Part shown: in pieces, positions 25,311-33,712 of the stretch | Layout of the letters: every line of letters starts with the position of its first letter | Position numbering within the stretch: position 1 is the first letter of the stretch | Origin: GCA-2720865 sp047630275 | GTDB lineage: Bacteria; Bdellovibrionota; Bacteriovoracia; Bacteriovoracales; Bacteriovoracaceae | DNA: 64,000 nt | Assembly: GCA_047630275.1 (NCBI GenBank) | Contig: JBLHVN010000002.1 | Span: 62,001-126,000 of the forward strand | Direction of reading: 5' to 3' | The notes under the pieces: generated by a model | Told to the model about the DNA's origin: nothing | The model's input: the letters and a program-made list of their open reading frames with translations, nothing else | Databases searched by the model: none | Program-made: the position numbers and the translations under genes

Positions 25311-26926
25311 GGAATATTCTTTTCCTTAAAGTAGCGAAGCCATCTTTTCTGACTTTGTTGTAATTGATCTCCAGGGCCTTTGATTTCTACCAGACAATAG
25401 TCCCTCTTCCTAGGATGATAGACAAAAAGATCGGGAAATCCAGAGCTATGAAGGCGTAAGCTCTTAGACATTCTTTGCATAACAGCTTTTATATGTTCAG
25501 GAGGCACTCTTTTAAGAACCCTCCCTACTTCTGACTTCTTAATCTGCTTCCACCTAACCAAATGATTCGCTGTGCCCTTCTTCTGAGAATACCTCTCAAG
25601 GACGGTCTCTATCCAGCCCTTAGAACCAATCCAATTAAGGCGCTTCTTAATTTGCGCCTTTCTGTTTAGATAAAAGTCCTCCGTATAAAGATCATTAGGT
25701 CCTCTTTGAAAGGGGTTAAAGAAAGCTCCAGGCTTTGACTTAAAGACCTCTTCCCAAAAGATAAGCCCAAACAAAGAAGTCCATAGATAGTTCTCTACAT
25801 AAAAACCCTTGAGACCGCTTGATTCTAATTCTTTGAGGGACCAGGTCTCTATCTTCTCCCCTTGTGGATCGGGGACTATTAACTCTTCAGTTTCAAAGAC
25901 TTCTCTTACTGCCTTTTTATATTCCCTTCCTAGGTTTCTTTTTAACTTTTCAGGAAAGAGCTTTAGAAACTCATCTTCGCTATCATCAATTGTCTCTAAG
26001 CTCATCTTTTTACAAAACTTTAAGGCCTTCTCATCAAATCCTAATTTTGAGAGCACGCGAGCACGCCTCTCTCTTGCAGGGGGTAGGCTTGATCTTTCAT
26101 AATAAAAGAGGGCCCTTTCAAAGATTTTTTGTTTTTCAAAGAATTGCCCTGCCATACGGCAGAGTTTCTCTACCTTTCTCTTTAGAGGCTTAGACTTAAT
26201 CTTTAAAACCATACTCATCAATTCCTCAACAAGTTCGGTATCCCCTTCTTCTCTGGCAAAATAAAGCTGTCCTTGAAGCTCTGTGATTAAATGAGTCTCG
26301 TCTATGACTTTACGGTTTTCAAAAAAGCGGTCTTTCTTAGTTAGGCGGTACTTCTCGTACTTTAAAACACCAAGATCTTCTAAGATAAAATCGCTTAAGC
26401 TCTGCTCTAAATTCCCAAAGAACAAGAGGCGAAAGAGGCTTTCAATCTCTTCTCCTAAGGGGCATAAAGTATGAAAGCTTTCCTGAACCCAATTGTAAAA
26501 ACTAGCTTCATGATGACTTATGACTTCCTCCACAACTTCTTCTTTTGGAGAGCTAGACTTTAATTTATTTTCTTCACTTCTTAAAAACTCGATTAGCTCT
26601 GGCTTTGTAAAAAGAGTAATAAGATCAATACTTTCAAACTCGCCATCAAAGATGAGAAAGCCCTCTTCAGCTAAATGAAGAGCGGCGCTTTTAAGATCAG
26701 GTATCTCTGAATAAGAAAGTTTATCAAGCCTGAACAGAGGCCGAGACCTAGAAATAAGGCGGACGTAGAGACGGGCCGAGTCTTTAGGCAAGGCCTTAAA
26801 TTTCTTAATAAACATAAGCTCATCCTTCTTAAGGATGTCCCCATACTGCTTTTTAACGAAATTAATAAGCGAAAGGAAATTGGTTAAGTAATAACCTTCC
26901 TTCAAACTGACCTGTTTTAGTCCCAT
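25283..26926 (-). CDS. FAN1-type structure-specific nuclease (VRR-NUC domain)
   Basis: The 547-residue product ends in a VRR-NUC domain with a PD-(D/E)xK active site. The visible residues are D499 in GFPDLFVY and E514-x-K516 in VEIKGPGD. A helical repeat region and an N-terminal winged-helix-like segment precede it, as in bacterial FAN1, which cuts flapped and cross-linked DNA. The motif HNPFQRGP-like NPFQRGPNDLYTEDFY near residue 400 is also typical. The gene probably acts in DNA repair. It starts the operon continuing into the MipA-like and RNA modification genes. Confidence 0.85.
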   Translation of the reverse strand: MGLKQVSLKEGYYLTNFLSLINFVKKQYGDILKKDELMFIKKFKALPKDSARLYVRLISRSRPLFRLDKLSYSEIPDLKSAALHLAEEGFLIFDGEFESIDLITLFTKPELIEFLRSEENKLKSSSPKEEVVEEVISHHEASFYNWVQESFHTLCPLGEEIESLFRLLFFGNLEQSLSDFILEDLGVLKYEKYRLTKKDRFFENRKVIDETHLITELQGQLYFAREEGDTELVEELMSMVLKIKSKPLKRKVEKLCRMAGQFFEKQKIFERALFYYERSSLPPARERRARVLSKLGFDEKALKFCKKMSLETIDDSEDEFLKLFPEKLKRNLGREYKKAVREVFETEELIVPDPQGEKIETWSLKELESSGLKGFYVENYLWTSLFGLIFWEEVFKSKPGAFFNPFQRGPNDLYTEDFYLNRKAQIKKRLNWIGSKGWIETVLERYSQKKGTANHLVRWKQIKKSEVGRVLKRVPPEHIKAVMQRMSKSLRLHSSGFPDLFVYHPRKRDYCLVEIKGPGDQLQQSQKRWLRYFKEKNIPCKVLKVSY

Positions 26927-27032
26927 GGGGCGAATATATAAGATGAATGTAAAGTTGACGATACCAAAGGCTATTTACTCCATGCATCCATAATGTAGAA
27001 TATAAGTAAGCCTAATATCAAAGGATTCAAGG

Positions 27033-27167
27033 ATGAACATCGAAAAGCTTTTTAACCTTCTTTCAAATACCGAAGAACGCCTCAAATTAGAGAGTGAGAC
27101 TCTTAGAGAGCTCGAAGCTGAATTTATAAAGTCGATACTTTTAAGTGAAGAACCTATGATTATGTAG
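27033..27167 (+). CDS. Small hypothetical protein, 44 residues
   Basis: An ATG at 27033 preceded by AAAGGA seven to eight bases upstream opens a 44-codon frame ending in TAG at 27165-27167. The product (NIEKLFNLLSNTEERL, then a Glu/Leu-rich helix, ending EEPMIM) looks like a single amphipathic helix with a heptad-like pattern. I recognise no family. It fills the gap between the FAN1 gene and a convergent gene, ending one base before that gene's stop. It may be real, but short frames also arise by chance. Confidence 0.45.
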   Translation: MNIEKLFNLLSNTEERLKLESETLRELEAEFIKSILLSEEPMIM

Positions 27168-27168
27168 G

Positions 27169-27405
27169 TTACCCTTTACTGTGGATGAACACTCTTTCTG
27201 AATCAATAAAGAAGATTCTCATCTTTGTTTCAGTCATGATCTCTTCAACAAAACCATCTCCGTACTTAGGATGGTTGATAAAATCACCGACTTCATAAGA
27301 ATTCTTGATATTGTAAACTTCTGGACGAATAGCCTCAGCATCCATAAGTTCTTTTAGATACTTTTTCTTTTGTGTTTTAGTCCTAAGACCTTGTACTCGG
27401 CTCAA
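27169..27405 (-). CDS. Small protein with Tudor/SH3-like HPK(F/Y)G domain
   Basis: The 78-residue product has a basic N-terminal helix region and a C-terminal beta domain, VGDFINHPKYGDGFVEEI, then strands ending ERVFIHSKG. The same pattern ends the protein encoded at 31136-31636 (DDILDHPKFGKGLVFEV ... KRLVHNK). It also recalls the C-terminal Tudor-like domain of UvrD/PcrA helicases (GD-x-V-x-H-x-K-F-G-x-G), a contact site for RNA polymerase. A protein-contact or nucleic-acid role is plausible. Function is unknown. Confidence 0.65.
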   Translation of the reverse strand: MSRVQGLRTKTQKKKYLKELMDAEAIRPEVYNIKNSYEVGDFINHPKYGDGFVEEIMTETKMRIFFIDSERVFIHSKG

Positions 27406-27526
27406 TTCAAAATCCTTCGTTTAATGAACGGGAACTATATCTAAAATTGATTGAGATGTACAGAAATTCAAGTATGTGCGGCCATGGAGCCAATAGCTAT
27501 GGTGCAGGCCAAAGTTATTGATATAA

Positions 27527-27889
27527 CTATTTTTCGCTGATTATAACTTCCATCTCAGAGAGGATCTTTTCCGCTAGCTCAGCATTGTTTTGCTCTAAAG
27601 CCACTTCTAAAGCATCCATCCTTTCACCGATCTCAACAACCTTAGTTCCATTAGGGTCCCACATATCTTCAATCTGAGAGAGAACAGCATCGATTCGGCT
27701 CTTTAACTTAACGGGTAACTTCTCTGAGTCCATTGTGAGAGCAGGCTCATCATCGGATTCTTCTTGAACGACTTCTTCAATTTCTTCACTTTCCGCCACT
27801 GCCTTATCTTCAACATTGCGCAGGCTCCAGAAATAAAAGATCCCAGCCGTAGCGATAATCCAAATAACGATAAAGACTTTTTTCTTCAT
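27527..27889 (-). CDS. Membrane-anchored acidic hypothetical protein
   Basis: The 120-residue product has one N-terminal membrane anchor (about residues 4-22), a Glu-rich linker, and a helical C-terminal part with regularly spaced hydrophobic residues suggestive of a coiled coil (RIDAVLSQIEDMWD to the end). No family is recognised. Its ATG overlaps the stop codon of the upstream exported protein (TAATG), so the two are translationally coupled and may work together in the envelope. Confidence 0.65.
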   Translation of the reverse strand: MKKKVFIVIWIIATAGIFYFWSLRNVEDKAVAESEEIEEVVQEESDDEPALTMDSEKLPVKLKSRIDAVLSQIEDMWDPNGTKVVEIGERMDALEVALEQNNAELAEKILSEMEVIISEK

Positions 27890-28359
27890 TACTTATTAAG
27901 TGAGTAAGAGAACTCTCTTACATTAAAGGGTGAGTGGCAAAGATCAGGTGTCACATATCTTAAAGCAGACACTTCATAGCTACTAGTTCTTAAGGACTTC
28001 TTACTAACTTTGAAATTGATTACAACTTCTTTATCAATGGCCTCTTCGCAGGTTTCACCACCGATACTCTCTTTCCAAAGAACAGTTTTTACTAAGAACA
28101 TCCCTTCGTTTACAGGTCCATCTCTAGTGATCTTCTTTGTTAGATCAAAGGCCTGATCATTTGCGGTGCCAATGATCCTTACAAGTGGTTTTGAAAAAAG
28201 AGTGGCGATCACTTCTACTGATTCTATTTGAACCACATGAGGAAAGTTAAACTCAAGAGCCTCAGGATCGTCTAAAGAAAATTCCTGCTCTACCGGATTA
28301 ACGAAGGCCAAAAGGTTCAACGAGAAAAAGATGGCTATCAAAGTAATTAGTGATTTCAT
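27889..28359 (-). CDS. Exported hypothetical protein
   Basis: The 156-residue product begins with a clear signal peptide (MKSLITLIAIFFSLNLLAF). The mature part is beta-rich and carries two Cys residues (about 110 and 146) that could form a disulfide bond. No family is recognised. The ATG follows an AGGGGAA site. It forms a two-gene unit with the coupled membrane-anchored protein downstream. Confidence 0.65.
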   Translation of the reverse strand: MKSLITLIAIFFSLNLLAFVNPVEQEFSLDDPEALEFNFPHVVQIESVEVIATLFSKPLVRIIGTANDQAFDLTKKITRDGPVNEGMFLVKTVLWKESIGGETCEEAIDKEVVINFKVSKKSLRTSSYEVSALRYVTPDLCHSPFNVREFSYSLNK

Positions 28360-28464
28360 GGAGTTCCCCTAAATAAAAAAGTGAGGAAATCCTAACACTA
28401 CAAAACTAAAAGAGTCAGGAAAAAAAGAATTAAAAATGAAGTTAAATGTTTAGAATAAGGTCAG

Positions 28465-28497
28465 AAATCAAAAGAGCCCCGCGTTAGCAGGGCTCGA
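28465..28497 (-). terminator. Intrinsic terminator of the Arg/Gln-rich protein gene
   Basis: On the minus strand GAGCCC-TGC, a TAAC loop and GCG-GGGCTC form a stem with one mismatch, followed by TTTTGATTT. It lies about 50 bases after the stop codon at 28546. Confidence 0.75.
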
Positions 28498-28545
28498 TTA
28501 TATGAGAAACTCTCTTCTGGGAAAAAGTTTCTGGCGCAATTGTTT

Positions 28546-29400
28546 TTAGTGTCTTGGGAATGATCCAAAGTCATCATTGAATCCACCACCGAAACCGCCA
28601 CCGTTGTGACCTCCGCCTCCGAATCCACCACCAACACGATCAAGTCTTTGACCAATCTGTCTTAGTGTTTGAGAAGCTTGTCTCATTAAGTGCATGCTTC
28701 CCGTTCTCTGAAGAATATTAACTGTGCTCTGACGAGTCATTCTGTGAGTTGCAGTAAGTTGCTCAAAAGCACGCTTCACTCTTCTAGGTCTCTGTGCATT
28801 TCTAGCTGTTTGAAGAAACATATCTGCTTCCAATTTTAAACTTCTTAAAGACTGAATGGCATTTCTTAGTCTAGGTCTCTGCTGACCTGGACGGATTCTA
28901 CTTCTTAAGTCTTGGATCACTGAAGTGATTTGTTGCTTATACTCTCTAGCTAAAGGAGCCACTCTTGGTACCTGACCTTGTCCGCCACCATTTCTTAACT
29001 CTCGTCTGATTTGGCTAACGTTCATTTCAATATTTCTAAACTGACGATCGATCAATCTATAAGCGCTTAAGTTGATAAGCGTTCTTGAAGCTCTTTGAGT
29101 CGCTTCCTCTAATCTCTGTAGTGATTGTTGTGTTCTCATTGGACGTGAACTTTGAATATCCATCTCAAGATCTCTCGCAGAGTCTTGAACATCTCTTAAG
29201 TTCATTAAGGCCCTATCTTCTCGGTGATCAAAACGACGAGCTTGACGATCAGCTGTTCTAAAAACAGTTGATGCTTCTAAGGAAACTTGCCGGGCTAACC
29301 TCCGCGCCTGTGGCGTAGCTGCTGTAGCTGTTGAAACAAATAATACTCCGGCCAATAACGCCGCACTTAAATTTAATGTTGATAAACCTTTAAAGTTCAT
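28546..29400 (-). CDS. Exported Arg/Gln-rich helical protein with Gly-rich C terminus
   Basis: The 284-residue product has a signal peptide ending near TATAA. A long alpha-helical mature region follows, unusually rich in Arg and Gln (for example RQVSLEAS, RTADRQARRFDHRED), and the C-terminal tail is Gly-rich (GGGFGGGGHNGG). There are no Cys residues in the mature part. I recognise no family. The strong basic charge suggests binding to nucleic acid, LPS or peptidoglycan in the periplasm. The start is the ATG at 29400, preceded by GAGGAG; an upstream frame from 29433 is disfavoured. It has its own sigma-54-type promoter and terminator, so it is a single-gene unit. Confidence 0.75.
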   Translation of the reverse strand: MNFKGLSTLNLSAALLAGVLFVSTATAATPQARRLARQVSLEASTVFRTADRQARRFDHREDRALMNLRDVQDSARDLEMDIQSSRPMRTQQSLQRLEEATQRASRTLINLSAYRLIDRQFRNIEMNVSQIRRELRNGGGQGQVPRVAPLAREYKQQITSVIQDLRSRIRPGQQRPRLRNAIQSLRSLKLEADMFLQTARNAQRPRRVKRAFEQLTATHRMTRQSTVNILQRTGSMHLMRQASQTLRQIGQRLDRVGGGFGGGGHNGGGFGGGFNDDFGSFPRH

Positions 29401-29453
29401 ACTCTCTCCTCTCTCTCTGCACGTCGTGTGCATTTATTGGTTGCTGTCCTTAG

Positions 29454-29469
29454 AGCAAGGGCCGTGCCA
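29454..29469 (-). promoter_or_regulatory. Sigma-54 (RpoN) promoter
   Basis: On the minus strand TGGCACG, four bases (GCCC) and TTGCT match the consensus -24/-12 element at every position. Transcription should begin near 29443, leaving a leader of about 43 bases before the ATG at 29400. Sigma-54 promoters need an activator bound upstream, and a palindrome lies about 90 bases up. Confidence 0.85.
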
Positions 29470-29543
29470 AAACTCATCCTAGCGTTCTCGGTGGCTTTTC
29501 GCCGCGTCAGGCCTAAGCATCCTTACACCGGTTCCTTTTCACA

Positions 29544-29557
29544 CCATGAAATCATGG
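29544..29557. promoter_or_regulatory. Palindrome upstream of the sigma-54 promoter
   Basis: CCATG-AAAT-CATGG is a perfect 5-bp inverted repeat about 85 bases upstream of the -12 box, a distance typical of enhancer-binding activator sites. Only one copy is seen, so the role is tentative. Confidence 0.35.
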
Positions 29558-29600
29558 CAAAAAGGGATCATGCATAGCGTTATATTGACGGCTTTTTCCC

Positions 29601-30392
29601 ATGGAGTTAAAAGCACTTATGCCAGAATCAGAAAAAATCAGATTTAACGGGATCTCACGCCTTTTAGGCGAAAAGGCTCAGCAAAAGATCAAGACCTCTC
29701 ATGTTTGTGTCATGGGAATCGGTGGTGTGGGATCTTGGGCCGTAGAGGCCTTGGCAAGAAGTGGCGTAGGGAAGATTACCCTTGTAGACATGGATGAGGT
29801 TTGCCTCTCAAATGTTAACCGCCAGATTCATGCCCTTGATGAAACAGTTGGCTCGAGCAAAGTCTCTGTCATGAAAGAAAGGGTCTTAAAGATAAACCCA
29901 AAGTGCGAAGTTACTTTAATAGAGAAGTTCTTTACTAAAGAGACCGCTGAAGAAATCCTCTCTCATGACTTTGATTATATCATCGATGCTTTTGATAGCA
30001 TGTGGAACAAGCTCTTCCTCATAGATGAATGCGTAAAAAGAAAGATTCAAATCTGTACGGTTGGGGGAGCTGGTGGAAAGAGCGATCCCACTTTAATAAG
30101 ATCAAATGACTTGGCCTTCACTGAAAAAGACCCCTTTTGTTTTTTAATGAGAAAGAATCTTAAGCGCCAATATAATTTTACCAGAGATAAAACCATTCCC
30201 TTTGGTGTTGATTGTGTTTACTCTTTAGAAGAAGTCTCCTACTTAGGTGAGGATGGCGAAGTCTGCCAAACCAATAGCCGTCAGGATCGTCTTAAGCTTG
30301 ACTGCGCTTCAGGACTTGGTTCTGCTTCCTTTCTCACCGGCGCCTTTGGCTTTGCAGCAGCTCATCAGGCCATCAAGAGAATATCAACTTGA
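29601..30392 (+). CDS. tcdA: tRNA threonylcarbamoyladenosine dehydratase
   Basis: The 263-residue product is an E1-like ATP-dependent enzyme that cyclises t6A37 to ct6A in tRNAs. The nucleotide loop GIGGVGSWAVEALARSG is at about 39-55. The NVNRQIHALDETVGSSKV, IDAFDSMWNKLFLID and VGGAGGKSDPT segments are typical of TcdA/CsdL. The size matches E. coli TcdA (268). A second start at residue 7 is possible. The stop codon overlaps the start of the TatD-family gene (TTGA). Confidence 0.93.
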   Translation: MELKALMPESEKIRFNGISRLLGEKAQQKIKTSHVCVMGIGGVGSWAVEALARSGVGKITLVDMDEVCLSNVNRQIHALDETVGSSKVSVMKERVLKINPKCEVTLIEKFFTKETAEEILSHDFDYIIDAFDSMWNKLFLIDECVKRKIQICTVGGAGGKSDPTLIRSNDLAFTEKDPFCFLMRKNLKRQYNFTRDKTIPFGVDCVYSLEEVSYLGEDGEVCQTNSRQDRLKLDCASGLGSASFLTGAFGFAAAHQAIKRIST

Positions 30393-31084
30393 AGCTCTTA
30401 GACGTTCATACCCATACAGGTCTTTCACAAAAGCGAGAGAGTCAGATCGTTAGTGTCGACATAAGAGAGGTTATCGAATCTGGTTTTGAACCTCAGGGAC
30501 CTTTTACTATCGGGATTCATCCTTGGTATATAGATGAACTGGTCATTGATGATGCTTATGAATTTGTTAAAGAATATATTTCCCATGATCAATGCATGGC
30601 CATAGGTGAAGCAGGTCTCGATAGAAGTATTAAGACTTCTCTTAATGAACAGCTTGAAGTTTTTGAAAGACAGATTCAAATGGCCAAGGATCACAATATT
30701 CATTCTCTTATGATTCATTGTGTCCGTGCCTTCCCTGATGTCTTAAATTTGATCAAGAAGAAAAACTTTAAAGGCTCTCTTATCTTTCATGATTATAACG
30801 GAAAGCCAGAGATGACGGCCCAACTTCTTAGATACAATTGCTTTTTTAGTTATGGAGAAAAACTCTTCAATGAAAACTCAGGGGGCTTTAAATCATTTTC
30901 TCATATCCCCAATCACCGCATCCTTCTTGAATCCGACGATATGAATCATAAATCTATTGAGGATGTTTACGAACGGGCCGCTTCTCTTTTGAAGCTTAAG
31001 CTTGAAAGCCTCCATCAAACCATCCTCGAGAACGCTGAGAGCGCCTTCGGAAAATCCCTAGATCTAACGCCTCACAGTAAGTGA
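30389..31084 (+). CDS. TatD-family metal-dependent hydrolase
   Basis: The 231-residue product keeps the TatD metal ligands: DVHTHT near residue 5, IGEAGLD with E74, the IHCVRA His near 119, the FHDYNG His near 142 and the LLESDD Asp near 200. TatD enzymes are deoxyribonucleases or related phosphoesterases in the cytoplasm. It is slightly shorter than usual (about 260). The start is a TTG that overlaps the tcdA stop codon, so the two are coupled. Confidence 0.87.
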   Translation: MKLLDVHTHTGLSQKRESQIVSVDIREVIESGFEPQGPFTIGIHPWYIDELVIDDAYEFVKEYISHDQCMAIGEAGLDRSIKTSLNEQLEVFERQIQMAKDHNIHSLMIHCVRAFPDVLNLIKKKNFKGSLIFHDYNGKPEMTAQLLRYNCFFSYGEKLFNENSGGFKSFSHIPNHRILLESDDMNHKSIEDVYERAASLLKLKLESLHQTILENAESAFGKSLDLTPHSK

Positions 31085-31135
31085 CTAAATGTAGGTTTTC
31101 CCCTAGAATAAGCGGACTTAAGAATACACGGAGAA

Positions 31136-31636
31136 ATGATGGCTTTATATTTAATGGTAAGAGGTCCAGTAGCTGGACTAGAGCACGCAAAGAATTGGAC
31201 TGGTGAAGTTTTAACAACTCTATCACCTAAGCAAGAAATCCTCGATAAATGTATTGTGGCCATGGGACAAAATGATTGGGTCTTCATCCATAGAGTCTCA
31301 GAAGGTTACGGATCTCCTTTAATCGTTGGAAAGTGTAAGATCTCAAAGATTGAAAACAAGACCTGTTATTTTGATACTTGGCTCGATATTGATCTTAAGC
31401 CTACAACTCGTGGTGGCTTTAAATCATTTTACGAAGCTGAACCCATCACTGGTGGAATAGATTTAGAAAGTGCAAAAGGTGAAGCCAAGAAATATTCAAT
31501 TAGAGATGAATTTGTCATGGACGATATCCTTGATCATCCTAAATTTGGAAAGGGACTTGTTTTTGAAGTGAAGCCTGAATTTGTCTACGCTTCCTTTCCA
31601 GGTCATGGTAAGAAACGCCTCGTTCACAATAAATAG
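31136..31636 (+). CDS. Hypothetical protein with C-terminal Tudor/SH3-like domain
   Basis: The 166-residue product has an N-terminal beta-rich segment of about 115 residues that I do not recognise. It ends in a domain with DDILDHPKFGKGLVFEV and KKRLVHNK, matching the protein at 27169-27405. A GGAG site lies upstream of the ATG, and a second ATG follows immediately. The gene sits 11 bases before rlmN on the same strand, so cotranscription with RNA-modification genes is likely. A role as a protein- or nucleic-acid-binding adaptor is inference. Confidence 0.65.
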   Translation: MMALYLMVRGPVAGLEHAKNWTGEVLTTLSPKQEILDKCIVAMGQNDWVFIHRVSEGYGSPLIVGKCKISKIENKTCYFDTWLDIDLKPTTRGGFKSFYEAEPITGGIDLESAKGEAKKYSIRDEFVMDDILDHPKFGKGLVFEVKPEFVYASFPGHGKKRLVHNK

Positions 31637-31647
31637 TAGATGATCCA

Positions 31648-32685
31648 ATGTTACCGAGTCTTTACGGCAATAATTTAGAAAGAATTGAATCATGGCTTCT
31701 TAAAGGAGGCCATTCAACTTCTTGCGCCGATATCCTTTGCCGTTATATTTATAACGGCAGAAATAAGAAGCTTCTTCCTCAATTTTCTAAAACCGTTTTA
31801 GAACAACTTGAAAAAGAATTCACTTCAGAACTTCCAAAGCCTAGCTCCATTCAAAGGGCCAAAGACGGAACCATTAAGTTTCTTCTTGAACTCCATGATG
31901 GAGAAAAGGTTGAAGCAGTCCTTATTCCATTTTATAAGCGCTACACCCTTTGTGTTTCCTCACAAGTGGGCTGCGCAATGAACTGTGACTTTTGCTATAC
32001 AGGAACCATGGGACTAAAAAGAAACCTCGAGGCCGGTGAGATTGTAGGACAATATCTATTTGCCTATGAATTCTTAAAAGCTGAAAAAGGCTCAAATGAG
32101 CCTCGTCCTAATATTGTGATGATGGGTATGGGTGAGCCCCTTCATAATTTTGAAGAAGTAAAAATGGCCTTAAAGGTATTTACCGCGGAAAAAGGCCTGG
32201 CCTTAAGCCCAAGACAAATTACTCTTTCAACTGTTGGTTATTTACCAGGGCTAAAAAGGTGGCATGAAATGCCTCCGGTTAACTTGGCCTTGAGCCTTCA
32301 CTCTCCCATTAAGGAAGTTAGAGATAAGCTAATCCCCGTCAATAGAGGATGGCCACTACCAGAAGTGATGGAGGTCTTAGATAAGCTTCCCCTTCATCAT
32401 AGGCAAGTGATCACTTATGAATACCTTCTCATCAAAGGCCTAACTGATAGAGACTCAGACGCTCATGAGTTAGCGAAGATCATTCTTGGGAAAAGGGCCA
32501 TGATTAACTTGATTCCTTTCAATCCTTATCCAGGATCAGAGTATAAAAAGCCAAGCCCTGAAGACGTTGAGCGCTTTAAGCAAATCTTAGTTTCCTATTC
32601 GTTAATGACTATGGTGAGAACCACTAAAGGCGATGAAATCTTAGCGGCCTGTGGTCAATTAAAAGCTAAGCAGCTTTCTTTGTAG
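31648..32685 (+). CDS. rlmN: Dual-specificity 23S rRNA/tRNA adenine C2-methyltransferase RlmN
   Basis: The 345-residue product is a radical SAM enzyme that methylates A2503 of 23S rRNA and A37 of some tRNAs. The iron-sulfur cluster Cys residues are C109, C113 and C116 in CAMNCDFCYTG, and the C-terminal resolving Cys is C335 in AACGQL. The MGMGEPLHNFEEV and LSLHSP motifs are present, and length is normal. It ends 20 bases inside the 3' end of the convergent hydrolase gene. Confidence 0.95.
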   Translation: MLPSLYGNNLERIESWLLKGGHSTSCADILCRYIYNGRNKKLLPQFSKTVLEQLEKEFTSELPKPSSIQRAKDGTIKFLLELHDGEKVEAVLIPFYKRYTLCVSSQVGCAMNCDFCYTGTMGLKRNLEAGEIVGQYLFAYEFLKAEKGSNEPRPNIVMMGMGEPLHNFEEVKMALKVFTAEKGLALSPRQITLSTVGYLPGLKRWHEMPPVNLALSLHSPIKEVRDKLIPVNRGWPLPEVMEVLDKLPLHHRQVITYEYLLIKGLTDRDSDAHELAKIILGKRAMINLIPFNPYPGSEYKKPSPEDVERFKQILVSYSLMTMVRTTKGDEILAACGQLKAKQLSL

Positions 32686-33439
32686 AGAGTTTATAAGGAT
32701 TGCGTCCCCGCTTATTTAACCAGCCTAAATATAGAGCAATAGAAACATGATCGAGATGATCGTAAGAATAGAACTTTGGCTTCTTCCCAGCTTTTTCTAA
32801 CTTCTTAACAAGTACTAAAGAATGATCATGAGGTACATAGGTGTCATGTTTTCCCGCAAACACCATGACCTTCCCAATAGGCAGGTTATCTATATTATTT
32901 TCTTGATTAAACTCTGCCACTCTTTCATCATAACTAACCTTATTCCAGCCAGCTTCGTGTAATTTCTTGCGCGTTTCAAGAGTAATAAGTGAATTATAGA
33001 TTCCTTCTCCTAAGCGGTAACCGGGGGCAACAGTGATGATTTCAGAAACCTTCATTTGATTGGCCAACCAAAAGGAGGCCAATGTTCCTGCACTAAAACC
33101 AAAGATTTTTAAGGGTAGTTTATCAAGGCCTTGATCTTTTAAAGTTTTCTCTACGTCTTTTTTTAAATTTAATAATGATTCTTCAGTTTGTTTTGGAGTT
33201 AGACCAATGATGCTCATAGGTCCTTGGTAGATGATCTGAGTTCCCTCATTTGGTAAAAAGCCAATGCCTAAGGCCCTATCAATGGGCATATTCCAGCCAG
33301 GAAAACAGATCCACACACAAGAGTCATCTCCTTTGATGACCTTCTTTGTAAATTGGGTATAAAGCCCCTCGTCCTCAACATCTTTCTTAAGAGTTGAGAG
33401 GTTCATTCCTAAGTAAATGTAGTCCAAGATCTTAAACAT
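32666..33439 (-). CDS. Alpha/beta-hydrolase-like protein
   Basis: The 257-residue product has an alpha/beta hydrolase layout: a CFPGWNMP loop near residue 48, the nucleophile elbow GFSAG near 114, an Asp in GKHDTYVP near 200 and a His in HLDHVS near 230. All triad residues therefore seem present, and an esterase or lipase-type activity is likely, with no recognisable substrate. No signal peptide is seen. The gene converges with rlmN. Confidence 0.75.
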   Translation of the reverse strand: MFKILDYIYLGMNLSTLKKDVEDEGLYTQFTKKVIKGDDSCVWICFPGWNMPIDRALGIGFLPNEGTQIIYQGPMSIIGLTPKQTEESLLNLKKDVEKTLKDQGLDKLPLKIFGFSAGTLASFWLANQMKVSEIITVAPGYRLGEGIYNSLITLETRKKLHEAGWNKVSYDERVAEFNQENNIDNLPIGKVMVFAGKHDTYVPHDHSLVLVKKLEKAGKKPKFYSYDHLDHVSIALYLGWLNKRGRNPYKLSTKKAA

Positions 33440-33572
33440 ACTTCTCTATATTCGGTATCTTAGATCATTTCTTAAGTTTCTTATTCGTCATTCTCTCCTT
33501 AAATGCAATAATTTCGAACAGTTAACCAATTCAAATTCTTCGTCGCAGTCAAGAAAAGATGAACTTTCTTGC

Positions 33573-33652
33573 TATAAGTGGGCTCAATAAGCCGACCTTC
33601 TACAGAATACTCATGCGCGATAGACCCCTTTTGAGAGCTGTATTAGGTCGGC
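33573..33652 (+). ncRNA. Candidate structured leader RNA
   Basis: GCCGACCT at 33591-33598 pairs perfectly with AGGTCGGC at 33645-33652. Inside it TACAG (33601) pairs with CTGTA (33638), then CTCA (33610) with TGAG (33632), forming three stacked helices around an 18-base loop. An extended -10 element (TGC-TATAAG at 33573-33578) would start transcription just before the first helix. It lies 60 bases before the NADAR lipoprotein gene and has no U run, so a riboswitch-like or regulatory leader is possible. Confidence 0.45.
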
Positions 33653-33712
33653 ATCTGAAAGACAATCCCTTTAAAAAAATGATATCTAAGCTTTGAATTT
33701 ATCGAGGCTCTT

